64,000 bases of DNA from Mya arenaria (lineage: Eukaryota > Mollusca > Bivalvia > Myida > Myidae): contig NC_069135.1 in NCBI RefSeq assembly GCF_026914265.1, positions 8,883,001 to 8,947,000 of the forward strand, in the 5' to 3' direction. Every line of letters starts with the position of its first letter. The stretch's first letter is position 1. The position numbers and the translations under genes are program-made. Below are positions 1 to 11,899 of the stretch, piece by piece. The notes under the pieces were generated by a model. That model had not been told where the DNA came from. It did no database searches and saw only the letters and a list, made by a program, of their open reading frames with translations.

Positions 1-1
1 A

Positions 2-151
2 TATATTGTGGGTATTCCGCGTGAAAAGTTCCACTTCCGGGCCGGAGTGTCGGCGGAGTGCGCCGTCACTCACATAACAGAGGCCGCTGTGTGGTGCAGA
101 GTCATGCACGAGGATGTCCGGACAAGCCATGGACTGATACTGCCTTTCAAG
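2..151 (+). CDS. RTK ectodomain exon, end of a probable IPT/TIG fold
   Basis: This is the partial first visible exon. It encodes [16 protein letters not shown] followed by GLILPFK, a cysteine-strand-cysteine pattern like the last strands of IPT/TIG domains in Met and plexins. The donor is at 152 (AAG|GTCGAT), a weak match. The phase 0 end joins phase 0 at 330. If the intron were retained, the frame would close with TGA at 200. The IPT assignment rests on a short stretch and is tentative. Confidence 0.6.
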
Positions 152-3100
152 GTCGATCAGCAAACTCAGGATGCCTCGTTGTTTAGACGGAATAGAATAT
201 GATCGACCGTCATACCCTCTTGATTGAATTATTACCGTTTCATTTTGTGTGGGTTTTTTAAAATAACAAAATAAACAATCATTATGTCTCAATAGAATGA
301 GTCGAATCGACGCTATTTTTCTACACTAGGGCACAGTGGGGAACAGACAGTATGACCTTGGGACGGTGCGGGTGGAACCGCTGGCGTCCAACGCCTACCA
401 GACTACGACATCCTCCACCAACTTCGATACTTTCATCATCACCGGCTGCTCCCTCGGCAGCATCATTCTTGTGGTCGCCATCATTTGCCTCGCCATCAAA
501 TTCTACAAGTAAATAAAGAATTAGCTTTTTTCTGTCTCTAATCACTGCATACGCTTATTAATAGTTGTAAAATTAAGAAGCCGAGGTTTAGTAGTTAAAC
601 GTCTATTCTGTATTGTCATCGTTAATGGGTAGATATACGTTATTGTTTTATTCTGTTTTGCCAGTTTTCATCTCTGAAATTTCATTCCGCGTCTTTATAT
701 ACTGCCTTTATTATTTATATATCACTGCCCACCTCTGTTACAGTTGTTTATCTACCGCTTATACTTGTCCATGTTCACCTCTGAAAATATGTCTATACAT
801 CTTTAATCTATACATCACCATTGATTATTCTTATCTGGCATTGCACATCTATATACCCTTATTGATTACTCTTATCCGGAATTACACATCTATACACCGC
901 CATTGTTACTCTTATCTAGCATTGCACATATATAGACCGCCATTGATTACTCTTACCTGGCATTACACATATATACACCGCCGTTGATTTCTCTTATTTG
1001 GCATTGCACATCTATATACCTATATTGATTACTCTTATCCGGCATAACACATCTATACACCGCCATTGATTACTCTTATCTGGCATTGCACATCTACACA
1101 CCGCCATCGATTACTCTTACCTGGCATTACACATATATACACCGCCGTTGATTTCTCTTATCTGGCATTGCACATCTATATACCTATATTGATTACTCTT
1201 ATCTGGCATTGCACATCTACACACCGCCATCGATTACTCTTATCTGGCATTGCACATCTACACACCGCCATCGATTACTCTTATCTGGCATTGCACATCT
1301 ACACACCTCCATCGATTACTCTTATCTGGCATTGCACATCTATACACCTCCATGGATTACTCTTATCTGGCATTGCACATCTACACACCGCCATCGATTA
1401 CTCTTATCTGGCATTGCACATCTATACACCTCCATGGATTACACTTATCTGACAATGCTCGTCTACTCTTATCTGGCATTATACATATATACACTTCAGT
1501 TGATGTTCTTATCTGACATAACACATCTAAACATCTCATTTGATGTTCTTATCTGGCATTACACATAAATAGACCTCCATTGATTTCTCTTATCTGGCAT
1601 TACAAATCTATACACCACCATTGATTACTCTTACCTGGCATTACACATCTATACACCGCCGTTGATTACTCTTACCTGGCATTACACATCTGTACACCGC
1701 CGTTGATTACTCTTATCTGGCATTGCACATCTATACACCGCCGTTGATTACTCTTACCTGGCATTACACATCTATACACCGCCGTTGATTACTCTTACCT
1801 GGCATTGCACATATATAGACCGCCATTGATTACTCTTACCTGGCATTACACATATATACACCGCCGTTGATTTCTCTTATCTGGCATTGCACATCTATAT
1901 ACCTATATTGATTACTCTTATCCGGAAAAAAACACATCTATACACCGCCATTGATTACTCTTACCTGGCATTACACATCTATACTCCGCCATTGATTACT
2001 CTTAACTGGCTTTGCATATCTACACACCGCCATTGATTACTCTTATCTGGATTGCACATATATACACCTCCATTGATTATTCTTATCTGGCATTGCACAT
2101 CTATACACCTCAATTGATTACACTTATCTGGTATCACACATCTTTAAACCTCCATGGATTACACTTATCTGACAATGCACGCCTACTCTTGTCTGGCATT
2201 ACACATCTATACACCTCATTTGATGTTCTTATCTGGCATTACACATATATACATCTCATTTGATGTTCTTATCTGGCATTGCATATCTAAACACCACCAT
2301 TGATAGTACTTATCTGGCATTACACATCTATACACTTCCATTGATAGCACTTATCTGACATTACACATCTATACACCTCCATTGATTACTATAAACTGGT
2401 ATAACACATCTATACACCACCATTGATTACTCTTAACTGGCATTACACATCTATACACCTCCATTGATTACACTTATCTGGCATTGCACATATATACACC
2501 TCCATTGATTACTTTTAACTGGCATTACACATCTGTTCTTATCTGGCATTACACATCTATACACCTCTATTTATTACACTTATCTGGCATTACACATCTA
2601 TACACCTCCAGTGATTACTGTTACCTGGCATTACACATCTATACACCTCCATTGATAAATCTTATCTGGCATTACACATCTATGCACTTCATTGATAACT
2701 CTAACCCGGCATATCACATCTATACACCCCCATTGATAACACTTATCTGGCATTACACATCTTTACACCTCCATTGATTACACTAACCTGGCATAACACA
2801 TCTGTTCTTATCTGGCATTACACATCTATACACCTCCATTGATTACTGTTATCTGGTATTACACATCTATACACCTATATTTATTACACTTATCTGGCAT
2901 TGCTCGTCTACTCTTATCCGGCATTGCACATCTATACACATTTATTGATTACACTTATCTGGCATTACACATCTACTCTTATCTGGCATTACACATCTAT
3001 ACACCGACATTGATTACACTTATCTGGCATTACACATACACTCTTATCTGGCATTACACATCTACTCTTATCTGGCATTACACATCTATACACCTCCATT

Positions 3101-6100
3101 GATTACTGTTATCTGGCATTACACATCTATACACCTCCATTGATTACTGTTATCTGGTATTACACATCTATACACCTATATTTATTACACTTATCTGGCA
3201 TTGCTCGTCTACTCTTATCCGGCATTGCACATCTATACACATTTATTGATTACACTTATCTGGCATTACACATCTACTCTTATCTGGCATTACACATCTA
3301 TACACCGACATTGATTACACTTATCTGGCATTACACATCTACTCTTATCTGGCATTACACATCTATATACACCGACATTGATTACACTTATCTGACATCA
3401 CACATCTACTCTTATCTTGCATTACACATCTATACACCGACATTGATTACACTTATCTGACATTGCTCATCTATCTTAGCCATTTATCAAACACATTTTG
3501 TCATTTGTTTTATTTGCCATAATTAATTACTGTACCGCCATCGTTAACATTTTACCTCTACTTTGTTTACTATATTGTTATTGTTCACAATGTATGATTG
3601 TCATGTATTAGACTATATGTACTGGCGGGTGATGGATGGTATCATAGACCCCGGTGGTCTGTAAAAGTATTTTACTTAGTATTGCTCAACATTGATGAAG
3701 TGCAAGTGTCCTCGTTATGTAGGACCAATAAGCAGGTTACGGGCAACCATTACCAGGTAAGGTACCGAAGAGGGACGGCCGGAATCATGGACCTGGAGGG
3801 ACTCTCTGAGAACCAAACTTCCGAGTCTGCGCAGAACAGGCAGAACGGTATGAGGGTACGGGGAAAAATTTGGGTGAACAGAGACATGCCTTAGTATTTT
3901 AATCAAAGGATGTTGTCATGCATTGTTACAATATTGTTTTATAACTGAGTCTGGAAAATCAAAGTAACACCATTAACGTAATACGTGAGTCATACTTCAT
4001 GTACCTACAGCTTGTCATGTTAACTAAAGCTCTAACATCCTTTACGCTTTGTGTTTCCCTGATTAATTTCAGATCTTACGGTATAGAGCATTTCTCGAAA
4101 TACACGTTGTTAAATTGAAGTTTTGGGTAAACTCAGTGTGTCTAGGATGAATTGTTGTAGATTACCAGCGGCGTATCGGACAGCCACTTGGGGCGGACGG
4201 AGGCGCCTCAAAGGATACTACGCCGTTACTGCAAGTCCTTGATGACGTCACGGTGGCGACCCTCCTAGAGAAGGGCCTGCTGATTGATAGCGACCGCCTC
4301 GTGCTGGGGGAGATGGTGGGGCAAGGTGGGTTAACAGATCTAAGTGTGTCTTAGTAGTCACAGTGCATGTATATGCTTCAAAACAACCATGCAGATTAAC
4401 ATAGAAATAGAAATGGTTATTCCATGCAACAGCCTGTATAAGCGGGAGGCATACCTACACTTATTCAAATTATGCTAGTAGCATACCTAATAGTATGGTC
4501 GTTAATTACAAACCAAAATATTTATACCAGAGTGAGGTTTTATTTGCAGGAAATTTTGGTCGAGTGTACAGAGGCTACCTGCGTACAGTTGGAGAAAAAG
4601 AAGAAATGGCGGTGGCGGCCAAGACTATGCATAGTAAGATCTTTATAGCAATAGATGAAAATACTTCATTTACTTTCGATATATAGTCCATATGAATGAC
4701 AACACAGTTCTGAACAGCATTTAGCCCCATTTGTATATGAGGTTTGATGTTTTATTATCTTCAAATACGGGGTACAATTGACTCCAATATGTCCAAAGAT
4801 ATAATAATGTCACCATTTGGATGTCTCATGCAATAAAAAACTGGACGCTTTGAGTGGTCAATTCATTACGGAAACGTTAAATGGGTACCAAACATAATGT
4901 TAACATAAGGGTGTCTACTTTACGTTTCCATAGCCATGGTAAAACTTCATATACGACATTATCTGTCGACAGGAAACAGCCCACAGGATCTGGACGTGCA
5001 GATGTTCGTGAGGGAGGCGCTGATCATGAAGGACTTCCAGCACACGAACGTAATGACGCTCATTGGGGTCTGTTTCGGCATTGAGCGGCTCCCTCTAGTC
5101 GTGCTTCCCTTCCTGGAAAATGGCGACCTCCTCACCTACATCCGGGATGTCAACAGGGTGAGAGGTCTGAGTTTGAACCAATGGATGGCAACAGTTGTAT
5201 CTGTCTTTAAATCTTCCCGCATATAACCTAAGATTTGTAAAATGCATCACTACATGGAAGTCACGTATCTGTAATATCGGTCTTTATGGGAGCGTATTCA
5301 CTAACGACTGAAGTCTGAGTTTGAGACTCGGACTTAGAAATGGAACTTTGTGTCGTGAATTATCTTTAATACATTTACCTTTTACAGAAACTGTGTTAAT
5401 AATTGTTCTTTTACACGGTATTTGCAACATTTATGACCAGTATCAGTATTACCATTAAATGTATTTTAAATCCAATTGTACAATACAATGGAAGTATTCT
5501 GTCTCGAGTATTGAGTGTCAAACTCAGACTCAAGACGTTAGCGAATACGGCCCCAGCACTTTAACTTCTGCCTTTGAGCACACCATACCAATTGAATTAG
5601 ACTGTCTTTGGTACAAACAGGTGCGGATAATCAAACCCCATTAGACGATTGTAGCAAGGTGCCCTCCCCTAATGTTTCAGAAGCCTACAGTCCGGGACCT
5701 GACAGTGTTCAGTGTTGATATTGTGAGCGGAATGGAGTATCTGGCCCAGCTAAAATTCGTGCATAGGGACCTAGCGGCAAGGAACTGCATGTACGTACCT
5801 AGGCTAGCATTGGCAACACACATTTTGCTGGTAGTGTAAATGTACTCGATTCCTATAACAAACTTGACGAACTCGGCGGTGGTGGTGTTGGTGATGATGG
5901 TGACAAACATATATGAAAATAAATATATTGTGAAAATTGTCATTTGTTAATTATGTGGTCTAACAATGCTTAAACTTATCGTTCACGACGCTGGGGATGA
6001 TATTTCAAGCTACCCTTTGTAATGCATGCACCAAGTGTGCATGTCAGTCTGTATTTAATGTATTTTAAGGGAGATTTTTCGTTCTTTTTTTAACCTTTTC

Positions 6101-7732
6101 GATGTGTCGTTATTTCCAGTGTTGAGTCTGCCCATTTCGTCTAATTATGTAAGACTTGAAGCAGGAACTATAAAAAATGTTTTACTTGTCGCTTAGTCGT
6201 TCACCTTTCTGGCAGTGTTAAAAGTATACGAGTAATCAATTGTTTGACCTGTGGTTTTGGGGATTTCTGCATGACCACATTGTCTGTTTGATATATATAT
6301 ATCAATTGATAAGTATAAGTATTTATTAAGTATCTTTTTAATAAAACAAGAGGATATTTATTGACTTTCTTTATTATTACTATCTAAACCCTATATCAAA
6401 GTACTAAAGGGCAATAGTTCAGTGTCCAAGCTATGTGATTGATACATGTGAGTTTAAATTAAGCCAAACGCCTTTATCACTCGGCCATCGTACTGTGGAA
6501 GAGTGGTTTCAGCGATATATTTATAAATTCCATTTTGCACTATCGATCGAAAAATATACAATAAATTCAATTGTCCATTGATACTTGGTACATCTGTCAT
6601 GTAGTTAATTACGAATACATGTATAGGTATATCATCTATTTTGAAGGAAATTCCACCTTGTTTCATCTTTAATAAGGTGTAATTTTATTTTTGTGTTGTA
6701 AAACAACAGAAAGGATATTACACTGTTTAATTGTTTTCGCTTTATACAATTAAATGTTCAATATTTCAATCTTACGTCATTCCGATGTCATATACATCAG
6801 TCTAGTATCATAATAGTTATTTCATATCTTGACTTACCCAGGGTCGGGGACGACATGAAGGTGCGGGTGTCCGACTTCGGCCTGTCACGTGACGTGTACG
6901 AGAAAGAATACTACAGCACACGTGACAAGACAACTAAACTTCCGATCAAGTGGATGAGCCCGGAGAGCCTCGAATTCGGACATTTCAGCTCCAAGTCAGA
7001 CGTGGTAATGCCTCGAATAGTTAATAGTTTCTATTGTAAGCTTTTATGATCAGCTCAACACCATACTTTCTACGATACCGCTCGTGTAGAATATTGTGTT
7101 TTGAAAGATGTGTGATAGTTTACTTCAGTGTAACTGTCTACTGCTTAAAGAGGTTTTGAAAACGCCGCCCGGCTGAGATGCCTTTTGTGAATCTTCATAA
7201 AGAGGGACTGATTCGTATTACATATACCATTGTAAGTGTTTGTATTCTACAGTGGTCGTTCGGTGTGACACTGTGGGAGCTGTTGACACGCGGCATGTGC
7301 CCGTATCCGACCGTCGACAATTGGGACATGATGCGTTTTCTCAAGGATGGACGCCGCCTCGAGAACACGGAGTTTTGCCCGGAGGAAATGTAAAATTTAG
7401 ATGTAACATTTTGGATGTTTGTTTTCAAGTATGAACTATTGTAAAAAAGGCTTTTGCTATGAAATGCTCATTGCAATTGTATGGCGCAAATAAGTAGACA
7501 CGTTATTTTACTTATTTTACAAAACCCACTTGTATTTGTTTCTACCATACACCAGTCATGTATACCTGATTCGATCACTCCCCACAGGTACCAGATCATG
7601 TTGCGGTGCTGGTCTTGGGAACCAGAAGCACGCCCTACCTTCGCGGAACTGGCAACAAACATCCAAGAACTCCTCCGCCGCCTGGAGCGGGCATCTGTGA
7701 AGTGCCACAGATGGGAATCCAACCGCGAGTGA
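2..7732 (+). CDS. Met-like receptor tyrosine kinase, 3' part of gene (10 exons)
   Basis: Membrane receptor that would phosphorylate tyrosines after ligand binding. I read exons 2-151, 330-508, 3723-3847, 4161-4325, 4550-4633, 4973-5157, 5681-5790, 6842-7004, 7253-7389 and 7588-7732. All have AG/GT borders and matching phases, and they join into one frame of 480 codons plus TGA. The order is end of ectodomain, one transmembrane helix, juxtamembrane segment, complete kinase. Family: the juxtamembrane PLL stretch before the kinase and the activation loop DVYEKEYYS resemble Met/Ron, while [11 protein letters not shown] and LTRGMCPYP also fit the Axl/Mer/Tyro3 group. Met-like is preferred because the first exon resembles the end of an IPT/TIG domain. 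The 5' part lies outside the window. The family and kinase assignment are firm; the subfamily is less so. Confidence 0.88.
330..508 (+). CDS. RTK transmembrane exon
   Basis: The exon enters in phase 0 after CACTAG and leaves in phase 2 at AA|GTAAAT. It encodes a short Thr/Ser-rich stalk and then a hydrophobic segment, [19 protein letters not shown], followed by CLAIKFYK. This is a single membrane-spanning helix with a basic cytoplasmic end. It sits exactly between the ectodomain and juxtamembrane exons. Confidence 0.85.
820..3475. repeat. Intronic minisatellite, 41-bp unit, about 65 copies
   Basis: Imperfect tandem copies of a 41-bp unit containing ACTCTTATCTGGCATT, GCACATCTATACAC and CGCCATTGAT fill the intron between the transmembrane and juxtamembrane exons of the kinase gene. 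Copies are most alike at about 1060-1450. Local deletions and a larger duplicated block (about 2840-3100 repeated at 3140-3400) show later rearrangement. 41 is not a multiple of 3, so the apparent open frames are accidental. Confidence 0.95.
3723..4325 (+). CDS. RTK juxtamembrane exons and kinase glycine-loop start
   Basis: There are two exons, 3723-3847 (phase 2 in, phase 1 out) and 4161-4325 (phase 1 in, phase 1 out). They encode a polar cytoplasmic linker containing NHYQVRYRR and [10 protein letters not shown], then [10 protein letters not shown], the start of the kinase glycine-rich loop. An internal CAG|GTAAGG inside the first exon resembles a donor. Using it would give phase 0 and break the join to 4161, so the longer exon is preferred. 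Confidence 0.75.
4550..7732 (+). CDS. RTK kinase domain exons and C-terminal tail
   Basis: Seven exons complete the kinase. Visible elements in order are: glycine loop (GQG)NFGRVYRG; the ATP-anchoring lysine in AVAAKTM (the usual VAVK is changed to VAAK, lysine kept); the helix C glutamate in [11 protein letters not shown]; the hinge [11 protein letters not shown]; catalytic loop [19 protein letters not shown]; twin activation tyrosines in EKEYYST; the [10 protein letters not shown] region; [16 protein letters not shown]; and [12 protein letters not shown]. All catalytic residues are present, so the kinase should be active. The tail after the kinase is short, about 20 residues ending WESNRE, without the long multi-tyrosine docking tail of vertebrate Met. 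Confidence 0.92.
5791..6841. other. Intron of the kinase gene, no feature seen
   Basis: This is AT-rich intron sequence between the catalytic-loop exon and the DFG exon. I see no coding signal or repeat beyond short AT runs. Confidence 0.7.
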
Positions 7733-7830
7733 GGCCCAAGCGCTATAGCCACACTGACAACGGCGAGTGAGGCCCAACACTACAGCCTCATTGACAATCG
7801 CGAGTGTGCCCAAAACTACATTCTCGACTA
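7725..7830 (+). repeat. Degenerate tandem repeat over the kinase stop codon
   Basis: About 2.5 copies of a unit of roughly 38-40 bp (CGCGAGTGAGGCCCAA...CTGACAA) start at the last codons of the kinase gene and run into the 3' UTR. In the first copies the unit carries TGA; in the last copy the matching codon is TGT. See findings for the open frame after the stop. Confidence 0.7.
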
Positions 7831-9071
7831 TGAAGCCTTTTCTGTGTCATTGTTTTACAGTGTTGATTACAGTTTCAATCCAAGTGTATTCATCGGAAAC
7901 ACTGCATACTCGAACTAATGCTGAGGTCCTTTTGTCTGACATTGTATCATTATAGCCTCTATCAGACATTACTGCTTTGATAATTTCAACTGATTTTTCC
8001 CCCGAACTGTGGTAATTTGTTGGAGAATATATATAATAGTAGCTGTTACTGCTGAACACGTGGATGTTTATGATATTTAAATTATAATGTATATGAGGCA
8101 TGAGTAGGTTATGCACAAATCAATTGTAACCGGGGCCCCAAGGTCCGGGATATAGGCGGGGACTTTGACTTTCGGTCTAGCCAATCCCAGGTTAAACCCG
8201 GGGACAAACTGCTGGTAAACTCCCCGCCAATTTACCACGCACCCCTGGGACATCCTAGGTATGGCACATTCCTCGCTATTATTGTCGGCGCGGGAGGGGT
8301 TACAATTGACTGGTGCATTATTGTTCGCATGGTCAAACATATAGATACATGTTTTATATTGTAAATATTTTTTTCACATTTTATATCAAAACATTACTTT
8401 AGCACCCTCATGTATATTAGTCATCTCTTAAAAAGTATAGCTATGAATATTAAAGGGGTTAAAATACAAAAACTAAAAACCATTATTGATTATCTGCAAC
8501 AAATGGTCGAAGCAACCGAGTGCTTTGAAATTAAAACACTATTGCAAACGAGTTTTTAACAATTGTAATTACTTTAATTACCCCAGTAATTACATGGCAT
8601 CTGAATGCGAATCGGTGTACAAATGTTACTACCTATTGTGATATGTAATTTTGAAAAGTGAATAGCAAAAATGTCTTTGACATACGATCTGATTATAAAA
8701 AGAAGGGAACACGTAACAAATGTTCAGAAAATTGTAACTTACCTAATTTGAAGTGATTACAGGGTGTTTTGTTTTGAATTTTTTGAAGCCTTTTACGACG
8801 TTCAGATTTAGGTTTAGTCTATAATTCTGTCTCTAACTAACTGCCGAAAGTATGGAAAAACCTAGTAAAGTCATTTCAAATGTTTTAAAATTATCTGGAA
8901 ATGCATTGGATTAAAGTTGTAACATCCAATTTTGTCGCCGTTGGCTATAACTAGTTTACAGTTTCATAAGCTTATTTATACACTTCTTAAGAAAAATATA
9001 TTGTTAAAACGTTTACATCAACGGATATCAATAAGACCGCATTACGGACGAGCGACCCGACGAGCGTCAGG
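7733..9071. other. Region between kinase gene and next gene
   Basis: This is AT-rich sequence holding the 3' UTR of the kinase gene and a GC-richer dispersed repeat at about 8125-8335. No other coding signal was seen. The frame of the next gene stays open from about 9003 to its first ATG at 9072, so an upstream coding exon cannot be excluded. Confidence 0.6.
8125..8335 (-). repeat. Dispersed repeat, copy 1
   Basis: The segment shares GCGGGGACTTTGACTTTCGG, a block around CTGCTGGTAAA and general layout with 42368-42690. On the minus strand both copies keep an open frame with the same words (YQQ...VP...RPKVKVPA). This is probably an interspersed mobile element; the class is unknown. Confidence 0.7.
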
Positions 9072-11899
9072 ATGTTGACTGGTATGGAGAACGCGCTGAA
9101 AGAGGTGGACATGCAGATTGTCTATCGCCGTCTCGAGGCGCGGAAACGGTAACTGAGATCATTTTAAAACTGTGATAAAGTCTGTGTTTCTTGTGCTAAT
9201 AACTTAATATTCTGGCCCTAATTTCTCGACACTTCTTAAGCTTAACAGGTTTAAGTAGTTTATTTCAATTAGCCTAAACACATACTTAAATTTAATTTTG
9301 ACAAATGAAAAATAGTTTATTTGGATTATCATAAAGATAATGAATATCTTAAGTCTGAAAACTATTTAATATGTAAATATTACGCAATAAATTTAAAAGC
9401 AAAAATAGTGAGCTTAGCTATCCTATTATAAGGGATTTAAGAAGTTTCGAGAAATTGGCGCCATTGGTAATTGGTGATTACGATTTGTTCAACAATTGAC
9501 GTTGACTAAATAAAAAAGTATTTAAATAGTTTAATCATCAGTTGACAATTTGTGATTTCAGGAACATCACTGATGGCGGGCGACTCTCGCGGCGGCACAT
9601 GGCGATGGCGTACCGGGGCTATCACGGGTTGGAGAGTCAATACCATGCGCTGCAGCACCTCTCCCAGGACACCATGACTGCCACCAAAGTCCGCAACGAC
9701 AACATTCAGAACAGGCACGCGGAAGAGATGAAGACGCTCATCCAGCACGAGAAAATTACCAAGGAGCGCACAGAGCGCGTGTTTCAGGCTCTACGTGAGG
9801 ATTTTACAGCACAGCTGGCTTATCAGTACGTGTCTAAAAACCAGAGTTTCAAAAGGAATTACAAGTCGCAGAAGCAGGATCGAAAGCCGAGGCCGGTGTC
9901 CGACAATCCTCAGCTGTATGCGGAGGAAATAGAGAAGCGGAAGTCCGCCAGGGCGGTCGGACCGCGAACGCTAGGGTCACTCCGACAGATTGAGTCGTAT
10001 AAGGATGAGCTGAAACTGAATTTACCTCCGATAAAGGATTCGCAACATGGCAGTGACGGTCTCTCTCCAAGGGTCAATATGATGGGTGGAAAGTCGTACC
10101 AGGAACTGCAACACGAAACGGAAGAGCATGAAAATAAACATGACCACAAAAAGAAATTTACCACATTTCCAAACATAGAGAACGCACTGGGCGTAGAGAT
10201 CAAGTACCGTTTGAGACAGGATGACGACAAAGAAAGCATGATATCCGCGCCAGCTGCAAACCTGGATGCCGAGAGTAACTACACCGGAAACAGCTCCCCG
10301 CTACCACATGAAGCCGTTCACCTGGATATGGCTCAAAATCTATTGCAACTGAAGCGCGCTGAGGAGGCGCGGTATGAGCGTCAGCGCCGCAATCTGCCGC
10401 CCACACCCCTCGGCGGACGCAAACACATACTTCCGCCACGTGATGATAAATCTGAGAAGAGAGAGGCTTGGCGTAGGATTCTCCCCGATACTCCGTCACG
10501 GTCATCTACAATTTTCCCGGGTACAGTAGATTATCATTTTGGAACAGACCATGACTTGAAAGTTTCGAACACATCATGTTCAAATATATAAAATAAATCG
10601 AAACTCCAAAAAGAAGTATGTCAATGTTAAACAAAATTATTGTTATTTTACAATCCTCTGAGTACTGTCAACTATTTATTTACAGGTACGGCAAAGAACT
10701 CCATAGGCCTTAAGAAGTTACTGGATGCGGAGATTTCTTTCGTGAGAGACCACTGGTCCCACTCGAACCATCGACAGGAAGTTGTGGAGCTAGCCAAGGA
10801 ACGCAACCGGTTGAAGCTAGCGGAACACCCACTGCCCACGTTCGACCAAAAGCGTTCTACGTCTGCTATTCTGCGTGAATACAAGGAATATAAGCGACAA
10901 GAAGAGGAGAGAAGAGTGGCATTGACACACATACTGGAAGGGGAGCAGCGGGAAGGCGAACCGGTGATCGTCCGTCAAATCTCACCGCAACCACGACCCG
11001 CTTCGCCCATGGCAGCGCGCCGGACGGACTTCATCAACAGGCTGAAGACGCCCTCCACGAGACTCCGTCCGCCCTCTGACACAAAGTCACGCCCTAGCTC
11101 TGAGCTAGCACCGACAGCCGGCAAACTAAAGAGGACGGATAGTGAGAAATTCCCCTCGGTCTCCAGAACGTCCTCGTACAAGGAACTTCCGGAAGAAGAG
11201 CTGACCGAGCTTCACAAGAACGCCATGTTGACGACAGCTGAACGGTTAGATATTGAAAAAAAGAAACAAGAGGCTGGAGAAGTCCATGGGAATAAAAAGG
11301 AAATGCGTGGTAAAGGCCAACGAAAGCTTCCCCGTACTCCAAACCAGAAAGCCGACACTGATCATCAAATCGACGTTGTCGTGAAATACCAGGCAAATAC
11401 TTGTGTAGCGCATATTGACAAAGACAGTGACATGATCAATCGAGTTAAGTTAGCAAACCTCGGAGAAGAGGACGGTTATGTGAAACGTAAAGGCACGCCT
11501 TTAAGTAAGGTAACTGCAGAGACGGACATAAACGCTGAACACAACTCTTACACGCCTTTAATCAAGTACCGAGAGGGCTCGGCCATCAGCAATGTACCCT
11601 TCCCGGAAGAAAGCATCCACCGGATGAAGGTTGCAAGCGCGCTCCACGACAAGGACCTCTGGCCAAAACTCGCAAAAAAGATGCATTTTAACTATGACAA
11701 CTTCACGCGGTCGGCGACGGCGGACACCGCAAAGCGACGCCTGGAGCTGAAGGCGAAACAGCGCCGGAAGATCAAACAGAAGAATGCGCAGCTGGAGGAG
11801 GAGCGCCGCCGGAAGTTGAAAGAGGCGGAGGACGCAAGTGAGCGTCCGCCAACCCGCGTGTCCTTCAATGAGAACGTGATTGTGTTTCAGACTATTTGA
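9072..11899 (+). CDS. Unrecognised charged protein, about 749 residues, three exons
   Basis: Exons 9072-9148, 9562-10520 and 10686-11899 join in phase (2, then 1) into 750 codons including TGA. The start ATG is followed at once by a second Met (MLTGM); the frame is open upstream, so an earlier start is possible. I do not recognise the family. The N-terminal 110 residues are helical and charged (RHMAMAYRGYHGLE, EEMKTLIQHEKITKERTERV). The C-terminus has a basic coiled-coil-like segment (KAKQRRKIKQKNAQLEEERR). A short motif R-(R/K)-x-L-P-x-T-P recurs at about residues 300, 330 and 557. No signal peptide or membrane segment was seen, so it is likely intracellular. ATTAAA and AATAAA candidates follow the stop at about 11920 and 11963. 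Codon use is more GC-rich than the surrounding DNA, as expected for a real gene. Confidence 0.85.

Noticed and set aside
1066..3460. Open frames with repeated [15 protein letters not shown] peptides
   Set aside because: They are products of the 41-bp minisatellite read in rotating frames, with no initiation context or family resemblance, and lie in an intron.
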